Shown here: piece after piece, positions 5,767 to 10,994 of the stretch | How positions within the stretch are numbered: position 1 is the first letter of the stretch | How the letters are laid out: every line of letters begins with the position of its first letter | Origin: an uncultured Bacillota bacterium | GTDB lineage: Bacteria > Bacillota_I > Bacilli_A > Izemoplasmatales > UBA1188 | DNA length: 10,994 bases | Direction: 5' to 3' | Assembly: GCA_937907585.1 (NCBI GenBank) | Contig: CALCVH010000169.1 | Coordinates: forward strand, 1-10,994 | Notes under the pieces: generated by a model | Told to the model about the DNA's origin: nothing | The model's input: only the letters and a program-made list of their open reading frames with translations | Databases searched by the model: none | Program-made: the position numbers and the translations under genes

Positions 5767-6717
5767 TTAAACATTTATCAAATTATTCTCAAAATCTTTA
5801 ATCAATTTAAAATATCTTTCTATATTAACATAACAAGAAAAACCATGTGGAGCGCCTTCAAATAGTTCTAACCTAATCATCTCATCATTTGATTTTTTAA
5901 TTCTTTTACTCATCTCACATGGTACAAATGTATCACTTGTTCCATGGATAATTAAAATAGGAAGAGTTGTATTTTTAACCTCTTCTATAGCGCTTGATTC
6001 ATTTATATTAAAATGTCCAAACACTTTAGCGCCTATAGTTAATATAGGTTTACTAAACCATTCTTTTATTCCCATATCTTTTGCGACCTTAACGACTATT
6101 TCAACAGGACTCGAATATGGACAATCGGCTATTATTCCTCTTACGTTACTACTATATTTAAATGATGAAGCCATTAAAACAGTTGCGGCACCCATCGATA
6201 TACCATATAAGAAAATGATTGGATTATTAAATTCTTTATTTAAAAAATCTACCCACGTTAAGACATCATATCTTTCTTTTATTCCAAAAGATATAGTTCT
6301 TCCACCAGATAAGCCATGTCCTCTTTGATCAACCATAAATATATTGTATCCTTCTTTTTTATCGTGATTTAATCCACCAGCTAGATCTCTTACGCAGTTT
6401 CCTTTATATCCATGGAATTCTAATATGATAGGAGCTCCCTTAATTAGGCCATAGAATCTTCCGTGTAATTTAAGTCCATCATGAGATATAATCTCATAAT
6501 CTTTATGAGGATATTCGAGCGCATTTTTAATGCCTTCAACTGTAACATCATTAAACTTTTCATATTCAGGACCCTTAAGTAAATGATTTATTGAATCTTC
6601 ATAAGAATATTTATCATTATTATAAAAAGCCATCCTATATGGGATGAATGCGACTAAGAAAAATGCTATTAATAACAATACAACTACTATAATTAAAACA
6701 ATTAACCAAGGGTTCAT
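5767..6717 (-). CDS. Membrane-anchored alpha/beta hydrolase (serine esterase/peptidase type)
   Basis: A 316-aa alpha/beta-hydrolase of the YqkD-like group. An N-terminal helix (about 4-25) is a signal anchor without an obvious cleavage site. The hydrolase core (about 73-312) shows the oxyanion-side motif EFHGYKGN (100-107), DQRGHGLSGG (130-139), the nucleophile elbow GISMGA (S174), the acid in GTSDTFVP (D262) and the catalytic His in GAPHGF (H291), so the triad is complete. Substrate unknown; relatives act on esters, lipids or peptides. It is the last gene of the ltaE operon: TAA G ATG joins it to pcp, with GAGG in the end of pcp as SD. The anchor suggests that the active domain lies at the membrane surface, probably outside. 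The name 'hydrolase' is safe; anything more specific is not. Confidence 0.85.
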   Translation of the reverse strand: MNPWLIVLIIVVVLLLIAFFLVAFIPYRMAFYNNDKYSYEDSINHLLKGPEYEKFNDVTVEGIKNALEYPHKDYEIISHDGLKLHGRFYGLIKGAPIILEFHGYKGNCVRDLAGGLNHDKKEGYNIFMVDQRGHGLSGGRTISFGIKERYDVLTWVDFLNKEFNNPIIFLYGISMGAATVLMASSFKYSSNVRGIIADCPYSSPVEIVVKVAKDMGIKEWFSKPILTIGAKVFGHFNINESSAIEEVKNTTLPILIIHGTSDTFVPCEMSKRIKKSNDEMIRLELFEGAPHGFSCYVNIERYFKLIKDFENNLINV

Positions 6718-6718
6718 C

Positions 6719-7315
6719 TTATGCCTCTAAAGATTCTATAACTTTTATAATTATATTTTTAATATCATCTAGTTCCATATAAGGTTTGTTGGCTTTGTTG
6801 ATTACTTGTTCTTTAATATATGGAATATGAATAAAACCAACTTTAGTTTTGGTTGATTTAGTATATTCTAATGTCTTATAGAACAGGTAGTTACAGACAA
6901 ACGTACCTGCAGAATATGATGGTTTAATAATAAGATTTTTATTCTTTAGATATTCAATTATATCTAGTATATTTAAAGTACTGAAATAAGCATCATTCCC
7001 ATCTGTGCTTATTTCAGCATTTTTTATTATAATTCCATCATTATCAGAAATTGTAGAATCAATATAGTTAATGGCGATCTTTTCTATAGTTACATTTTCT
7101 CTTCCACCCGCTTGACCTAATAACAAGATATAATCTAAATCATTTTTATCTATTTCATCTTTTACTTCTTTAAAAGATTTATCAAATGATGTGTCTATTT
7201 CTTTTTTGATTAATTCTATATTTCCTATTCTATCTGGAATAAGTTTTATTACTTCATATGCAGGGTTTAGAAACTCTCCATTAAATGGAGTAAAACCAGT
7301 GATTAACAGTTTCAA
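6719..7315 (-). CDS. pcp: Pyroglutamyl-peptidase I (peptidase C15), TTG start
   Basis: A cytoplasmic cysteine peptidase that removes N-terminal pyroglutamate from peptides. From the TTG at 7315 it is 198 aa (family ~200-215). Motifs: LLITGFTPFNGEFLNPAY at the N-terminus, LLLGQAGGRENVTIEKIAIN (catalytic Glu at about residue 78), SYSAGTFVCNYLFY (catalytic Cys141) and GFIHIPY (catalytic His163). An upstream in-frame ATG at 7345 would add ten residues not seen in the family and overlap the SGNH gene by 29 bp. TTG is preferred because AGGTGG (7325-7320) lies just before it, it follows the SGNH stop by one base (TAA T TTG), and it gives the canonical MKLLITGF start. Fourth gene of the ltaE operon. 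Confidence 0.92.
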   Translation of the reverse strand: MKLLITGFTPFNGEFLNPAYEVIKLIPDRIGNIELIKKEIDTSFDKSFKEVKDEIDKNDLDYILLLGQAGGRENVTIEKIAINYIDSTISDNDGIIIKNAEISTDGNDAYFSTLNILDIIEYLKNKNLIIKPSYSAGTFVCNYLFYKTLEYTKSTKTKVGFIHIPYIKEQVINKANKPYMELDDIKNIIIKVIESLEA

Positions 7316-7316
7316 A

Positions 7317-8102
7317 TTACCACCTATATTTTTCGTTATGAACATCTTTATCTATGAAAGCTACCTGTAAAAAGTCTTGAGGATTATTTCTAATAATATA
7401 ATCTATGTATGTAGAGATGATATCTGCGCTATCTTTATAACCCATCGCAGTTAAGTGTCCATCAACAAAATAATTATCTCTATATTCTGCGTCATAGATT
7501 AGATTGTCATATAAATTTAATACGTAGGTGAATTCAAAACATTTACTCAGTTTAAGCAAGAAATCTCTTATTTGAATTCTTTCTTTATCATCCCACCAAC
7601 TCTCTTTTGGAGTAGTAACTAAGAAGATTCTCGCTTTAGGTTGAACTCTTTTAATGGTTTGAATTATTTTAGCGTACCAACCCATATATGAATCTTTATT
7701 ATTGTCTGGATTATTAAAATCGATATCAGAAAATGAACCAAAGCCTTCGCTATATTCATTTAATCTATTTAGATCATTAACTCCTAATGCGATGATATAT
7801 GCTTGACATAACTTTTCTTTGCTAAATACTTTCTTATCTACATTTTCTAAATAATCAGTAAAGAATGTTTTAGCCATTAGCCCACCTTTAGAAAAATTGT
7901 ATACAGTTGAGCCTACTTTTCTTGCGATATATTGACCCCATGAATATTCAAAATAATCATGCCACCCAACGCCTTTTTCTTTTGAATAAGATACATGTTC
8001 ACCGCTAGATAAGCTATCTCCAATGCATCCGATTGTTCTAAATATTGCGGTATAGCCACCATCAAGCGCTAAGTTCTCAATTGGTCCTTTTCTTAAAATC
8101 AT
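7317..8102 (-). CDS. SGNH/GDSL-family hydrolase, cytoplasmic
   Basis: A 261-aa SGNH hydrolase (esterase/lipase fold). Block I is GCIGDSLSSG with nucleophile Ser30. Block II is NFSKGG with the oxyanion Gly at about 73. Block III is ALGVNDLNR with Asn109. Block V is YFVDGHLTAMGY with Asp214 and His216, a DGH spacing one residue shorter than the usual DxxH. There is no signal peptide or membrane helix, so it probably acts in the cytoplasm. A tail of about 25 residues after the core (to 261) is charged and ends in Trp. AAGGGGG just before the ATG serves as SD. It lies 13 bp after the flavin-reductase-like gene and overlaps nothing when pcp starts at TTG. Likely a deacetylase or esterase of small substrates; the substrate is not evident. 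Confidence 0.88.
   Translation of the reverse strand: MILRKGPIENLALDGGYTAIFRTIGCIGDSLSSGEHVSYSKEKGVGWHDYFEYSWGQYIARKVGSTVYNFSKGGLMAKTFFTDYLENVDKKVFSKEKLCQAYIIALGVNDLNRLNEYSEGFGSFSDIDFNNPDNNKDSYMGWYAKIIQTIKRVQPKARIFLVTTPKESWWDDKERIQIRDFLLKLSKCFEFTYVLNLYDNLIYDAEYRDNYFVDGHLTAMGYKDSADIISTYIDYIIRNNPQDFLQVAFIDKDVHNEKYRW
7320..7325 (-). promoter_or_regulatory. Shine-Dalgarno site that decides the pcp TTG start
   Basis: AGGTGG (minus strand 7325-7320) overlaps the last codons of the SGNH hydrolase gene and lies 4 nt before the TTG at 7315-7313. A 4-nt spacing also occurs at mscS in this window. Confidence 0.6.
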
Positions 8103-8115
8103 AATAACCCCCTTA

Positions 8116-9051
8116 TTACTTAGATTTTCCTTTTTCTTTTGAACGTTTATCGTTAATTATTTTCATCTCATTAACGTCTATTACTTTCCATCCTTCTTCT
8201 TTAGCTTTATCTACACATCCTTGTAGAACCAGTTTTAAGAATGGTCTTGGAACTTTCACTAACATCTTTAACGCATCGTCAGTAAACTCTATATCAGTAT
8301 TTAATCTAGTCGCTGCGTATTTAATGCTTGATAAATCCACTTCTCTATTTGGAATACCTACAGATATAGGTTTTACATAATCGCTACACCAGAAATCTTT
8401 AGAATCTCTATATCCCCAGTTTGTAGGTAGTGGACAGAAATTCTTTCTTGTGATTCCATTTATGATTGCGTCATAATATTGTTCTTTAAGTAGAATATGA
8501 TCTATTTTTAAGATGAAATGCGCTCCAAATTTAGATGTTATACCATTGAAATTATGATATGGAGGATTATATTCTTCTAACACTTTATCATCTTGAGCGT
8601 TATCGAGTTCTTTTACCCAAGTACACTCAAAAACCTGACATGCTTCTTTTAGGATTTTAGGGAATGATTCATTAGGATTATTCTTACTAGAAGTAGATTC
8701 AATAGGTGTAAACTTAGTTAGTTGTTTCATCTTTTCTTCTGGTGTATCTCCAGGGAATCCCATTAATACATGTTGTTCAAAGTTAGACTTGCTGAAAGGT
8801 AAAAAGTTGATAGTGCATTTACCATGTCTTAATATCCCTTTCGCAGTATTTGATGTATTTCTACATTCAAGCACCATAGCGTAATAATCTTTTCCCGCAA
8901 TGTAATATGGAAACACTAATGAATATGCGCCAAATGAAGTACCACTTCCATCTTCATTAAGTGTTCCAATTAATGTTAGAGGCATTGGAAAGAATGAAGA
9001 TGATTGGTAAAAGTTATCAGTAATTCTTATCTCTTTAAATTCTTTTTCCAT
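8116..9051 (-). CDS. Flavin-reductase-like protein with C-terminal PCP_red-like domain
   Basis: A 311-aa protein. Residues about 15-235 look like an FMN-binding split barrel of the flavin-reductase-like family: FPMPLTLIGTLNEDGSGTSFGAYSLV (21-46), then LECRNTSNTAKGILRHGKCTINFLP (61-85), where the NTAKGI stretch is typical of the flavin-binding region. Residues about 250-303 form a separate helical module with the spacing of the PCP_red domain known from protochlorophyllide reductase subunits and other redox proteins: acidic/aromatic start, Ala260, Leu264, VPRPF (267-271), Ala283, Gly287, Ile291. The barrel assignment is firmer than the tail. The long insert between (about 100-175) is larger than in minimal flavin reductases. 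The reaction is unknown; it probably binds FMN/FAD. SD AAGGAG precedes the ATG; ltaE ends 16 bp upstream. Confidence 0.72.
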   Translation of the reverse strand: MEKEFKEIRITDNFYQSSSFFPMPLTLIGTLNEDGSGTSFGAYSLVFPYYIAGKDYYAMVLECRNTSNTAKGILRHGKCTINFLPFSKSNFEQHVLMGFPGDTPEEKMKQLTKFTPIESTSSKNNPNESFPKILKEACQVFECTWVKELDNAQDDKVLEEYNPPYHNFNGITSKFGAHFILKIDHILLKEQYYDAIINGITRKNFCPLPTNWGYRDSKDFWCSDYVKPISVGIPNREVDLSSIKYAATRLNTDIEFTDDALKMLVKVPRPFLKLVLQGCVDKAKEEGWKVIDVNEMKIINDKRSKEKGKSK

Positions 9052-9067
9052 TTTTTTCTCCTTAAAA

Positions 9068-10093
9068 TTATAATAAACTTTTTAAATATTCTACCTCTTC
9101 ATCTGTAGTAGCCCATGAAGTAGCGAATCTTACCGAATAATAAGTATCATCTATCTTTTCCCAGATTTCAAAACCAACTTTTTCTTTTAGTTTATCAATC
9201 TGTTTTTTATTCATCACTATAAACTGTTGATTAGTAGGTGAATTAACAAATAATTTATATCCTTTTTCTAAGAATATATTTTTTATTTTGTTCGCTTGAA
9301 CTATAGCGTTTTTACTTATTTCAAAATATAAATTATCAGTAAAAAGTGTATCGAATTGAATACCTATTAATCTTCCTTTCGCAAGTAGTGCGCCTCTTCT
9401 TTTAATAATTGTTTTAAAGTTTTTAGGCATATTGTTTTTAGTGAATACTATAGCTTCGCCAATTAAAGCGCCAACTTTAGTTCCACCAATATAGAATACA
9501 TCAGATAATTTAGCGATATCTTGTAGTGACAAATCAGATTCATCACTCATAATCGCATATCCTAGTCTTGCGCCATCAATAAACAAAGGAATATTATATT
9601 TATCACAAACTTTTCTTATATTTGTGAGTTCTTCTTTAGTATATAATGTTCCATACTCTGTAGGATGTGAGATATATACCATTCCAGGATAAACCATATG
9701 ATAATATGAACCATCGCTATAGAAATCAGTTATATATTTATCTATATCTTTATAGTCTAATTTTCCAAAATGATTTTTAAGTGTGATTACTTTGTGACCA
9801 GTCGCTTCAATTGCGCCAGCTTCATGAGTGTTTATATGCCCACTATCGCACGCAATCACCCCTTCATAATCTTTAAGCATCGATGATATTACAATCATAT
9901 TAGTTTGAGTTCCACCAGCAATGAATTCAACTTGTGAGTTTATATCACCAATAGCTTTTTTAATCTTTTCTTTTGCGGAGATAGTATATTTATCATTTCC
10001 ATATCCGCTTAATGCTTCTTCATTTGTTTCAATTAATTTTTTAAGTATTAGAGGATGAGCCCCCTTGTTGTAGTCGCATTCAAATGAAATCAT
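9068..10093 (-). CDS. ltaE: L-threonine aldolase-like PLP enzyme
   Basis: A 341-aa fold-type I PLP enzyme of the beta-eliminating lyase/low-specificity threonine aldolase group, which cleaves threonine or allo-threonine to glycine and acetaldehyde. Visible: GGTQTNMIVI (60-69, phosphate cup), DSGHINTHEAGA (83-94, His stacking on the PLP ring), LFIDGARLGYA (170-180, Asp173 holding the pyridine nitrogen and Arg176), and FYIGGTKVGAL (200-210) with PLP lysine K206. The C-terminal part ends with YYSVRFATSWATT (318-330), containing the Arg that usually grips the substrate carboxylate. The length matches the family. SD TAGGAGA lies 5 nt before the ATG. It is the first gene of a five-gene operon behind a strong promoter at 10125-10153. 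Stereospecificity cannot be read from the sequence. Confidence 0.9.
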   Translation of the reverse strand: MISFECDYNKGAHPLILKKLIETNEEALSGYGNDKYTISAKEKIKKAIGDINSQVEFIAGGTQTNMIVISSMLKDYEGVIACDSGHINTHEAGAIEATGHKVITLKNHFGKLDYKDIDKYITDFYSDGSYYHMVYPGMVYISHPTEYGTLYTKEELTNIRKVCDKYNIPLFIDGARLGYAIMSDESDLSLQDIAKLSDVFYIGGTKVGALIGEAIVFTKNNMPKNFKTIIKRRGALLAKGRLIGIQFDTLFTDNLYFEISKNAIVQANKIKNIFLEKGYKLFVNSPTNQQFIVMNKKQIDKLKEKVGFEIWEKIDDTYYSVRFATSWATTDEEVEYLKSLL

Positions 10094-10124
10094 TATTTTC
10101 TCCTATTATTTTAAATCCAAAATA

Positions 10125-10153
10125 ATTATATATACATTCTTTTGAAATATCAA
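10125..10153 (-). promoter_or_regulatory. Strong sigma-A promoter of the ltaE operon
   Basis: Minus strand: TTGATA (10153-10148), exactly 17 nt, then a perfect TATAAT (10130-10125). Transcription would start near 10118, giving a leader of about 25 nt with the SD at its end. The -35 is the centre of a 24-bp palindrome (10140-10163), so a regulator may act here. Confidence 0.75.
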
Positions 10154-10163
10154 TATTTCAAAA
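10140..10163. repeat. Perfect 24-bp palindrome over the ltaE -35 (possible operator)
   Basis: Ten-base arms TTTTGAAATA and TATTTCAAAA flank a 4-base centre. It covers the whole -35 box and lies between the DUF4867 terminator hairpin and the ltaE -10. As DNA it has the size and position of a repressor operator. As RNA it could also form a second hairpin on read-through from DUF4867. A+T richness lowers its significance, but ten perfect pairs is long. Confidence 0.5.
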
Positions 10164-10193
10164 TTAAAAACATCAACTATTTCATTGATGTTT
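10164..10193 (-). terminator. Rho-independent terminator after the DUF4867 gene
   Basis: Minus strand: AAACATCAA pairs with TTGATGTTT (10193-10185 with 10176-10168), 9 bp perfect with an 8-nt loop and extendable by a G-U pair. It is followed by a T-rich tail (TTTTTAATTT). It starts 8 bp after the DUF4867 stop, separating that operon from ltaE. Confidence 0.7.
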
Positions 10194-10200
10194 CAAAAAA

Positions 10201-10803
10201 TTATATTTTAATATTTTCTCCAACTAAGCCAATATAAGCTCCATCTTTAGCTTCATTTGAATCAGGATGAGCTAAAAGCCATTTGTTGTTAGCCCATAAC
10301 ATTTGTTCTTTATCGCTTAATCTTTTAGATACATTTGTTCCTTTAGGTAGACAAATTAGAACTCTAAATCCGCTTCCATTTACTCCACATGGAGCGTAAT
10401 GAAGAGTTGTAGAATAAATCTCTACTGGAACACCAGCAGGAACTTTAAAAGCTTTAACTAATTTAGTATCATATTTACCATTTTCTATTTCAAATACTCT
10501 TCCTAGTAATAAAATAAAATCTTCATTTGCGATATTGATTTCATTTCCTTTATGATGTTCTAAACAGTTAAGCATTTGATTATGCCCATTACAATATCCT
10601 AGTTGAATAGGCATATCTCCATAATAATCTTTTCTAAGAGTGTTAAATGATTCAGTATTTTCTAGTTCCATTAAACTAGGAACGTATATTGTATTATCAG
10701 GACAAGGAGTAGTTTTTAAAACATCTAATATATCTAAAAACTTCTCACCAATTACTCTTCCATAATCTTTAAATTCTTTATCATATACAGAATATATTTT
10801 CAT
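10201..10803 (-). CDS. DUF4867 family protein (cupin-like, probably sugar-linked)
   Basis: A 200-aa protein that I place in DUF4867 from its overall pattern: an N-terminal MKIYSVYDKEFKDYGRV, then PIQLGYCNGHNQMLNCLEHHKG (65-86), FILLLGRVFEIENGKYDT (96-113), VPAGVPVEIYSTTLHYAPCGV (121-141) and a C-terminal WLLAHPD (175-181). The His and Glu residues in these segments (H74, H83, H84, E127, H135) look like a metal site in a cupin-type barrel; that is inference. The family is found mainly in gut Bacillota and has no established reaction that I know of. It is 12 bp downstream of an MFS transporter gene with SD TAGGAG, so the two form one operon, and a sugar or sugar-acid substrate brought in by the transporter is a reasonable guess. 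Confidence 0.75.
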   Translation of the reverse strand: MKIYSVYDKEFKDYGRVIGEKFLDILDVLKTTPCPDNTIYVPSLMELENTESFNTLRKDYYGDMPIQLGYCNGHNQMLNCLEHHKGNEINIANEDFILLLGRVFEIENGKYDTKLVKAFKVPAGVPVEIYSTTLHYAPCGVNGSGFRVLICLPKGTNVSKRLSDKEQMLWANNKWLLAHPDSNEAKDGAYIGLVGENIKI

Positions 10804-10815
10804 CTTTATCTCCTA

Positions 10816-10994
10816 CTATTTTATTTCTTTATTAATAATTATTCTTTTAATTATAAAATATACTATTCCTACAACTAAAGATATTAAAGAGATAATAAAG
10901 AGTGTCATAAATACATCTTTCCAGTTTCCCATTTTATCAGCTAAAGCACCTATTCCATAGGAACTAATAACACTTCCTATATAGCACATTCCAT
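10816..10994 (-). CDS. C-terminal end of an MFS transporter (partial)
   Basis: Minus-strand frame open from the window edge to a TAG at 10818-10816, immediately followed by a second in-frame TAG. The last 58 residues include ISSYGIGALADKMGNWKDVF, which fits the loop between the last two helices of a major facilitator superfamily carrier (G-x-L-A-D-x-x-G), then a final hydrophobic helix (MTLFIISLISLVVGIVYFI) and a short basic tail KRIIINKEIK. The substrate is unknown, as most of the protein lies outside the window. The DUF4867 gene starts 12 bp downstream. Confidence 0.75.
   Translation of the reverse strand, partial: GMCYIGSVISSYGIGALADKMGNWKDVFMTLFIISLISLVVGIVYFIIKRIIINKEIK

Noticed and set aside
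5752..5768. A/T-only inverted repeat AAAAATT...AATTTTT after the alpha/beta hydrolase as a terminator
   Set aside because: Seven A-T pairs with a 3-nt loop and no G-C pair would be too weak, and such repeats are expected by chance in this sequence. The end of the ltaE operon is therefore unresolved and read-through into the exporter operon is possible.

Overview
This is a dense, low-GC stretch (roughly 28-30% G+C by eye). All 16 recognisable genes lie on the minus strand, so transcription runs from high to low coordinates. The genes use the standard code: every Trp is TGG, and all sixteen stops are TAA (12) or TAG (4), never TGA. The Shine-Dalgarno sites (GGAG/AGGAGG), the FakB/DegV, FatA-type thioesterase and DUF1294 families, and the very short junctions point to a low-GC member of the Bacillota. 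An uncultured Bacilli or Erysipelotrichia lineage close to the Mollicutes is my best guess, but this is inference. I see no rRNA, tRNA, mobile element or CRISPR array, and no gene-free stretch longer than about 170 bases.

Reading in the direction of transcription: (a) 10994-10201 holds the end of an MFS transporter followed by a DUF4867 protein, closed by a terminator at 10164-10193. (b) A good sigma-A promoter (TTGATA-17-TATAAT), whose -35 lies inside a perfect 24-bp palindrome, starts a five-gene operon (10093-5767). It encodes a threonine aldolase-like PLP enzyme, a flavin-reductase-like protein with an extra C-terminal helical domain, a cytoplasmic SGNH hydrolase, a pyroglutamyl peptidase with a TTG start, and a membrane-anchored alpha/beta hydrolase. 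This looks like a salvage/catabolic set for small amino-acid, peptide and ester substrates. (c) A second run (5705-705) encodes an ArsP_2-type metal exporter with a His/Cys-rich loop, an MscS channel, an unknown bitopic protein, a FatA-type acyl-ACP thioesterase, DUF1294, a 76-aa two-helix membrane protein, a DegV/FakB fatty-acid-binding protein, and the PLP homeostasis protein YggS/YlmE. The theme is envelope and fatty-acid handling, with genes coupled through 1-nt overlaps or gaps.

(d) The most interesting gene is the last complete one (626-228). It encodes a 132-aa protein that resembles only the C-terminal half of FtsZ: the end of core helix H7, the T7 synergy loop with both catalytic Asp positions kept, and the C-terminal beta subdomain. 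It has no GTP-binding domain and no C-terminal tail peptide. It has its own extended -10 promoter, SD and terminator, and it directly follows ylmE, the place sepF occupies in many Bacillota. It could be a natural FtsZ-filament cap or modulator. (e) At the left edge a further minus-strand gene begins (57-1) behind its own promoter.
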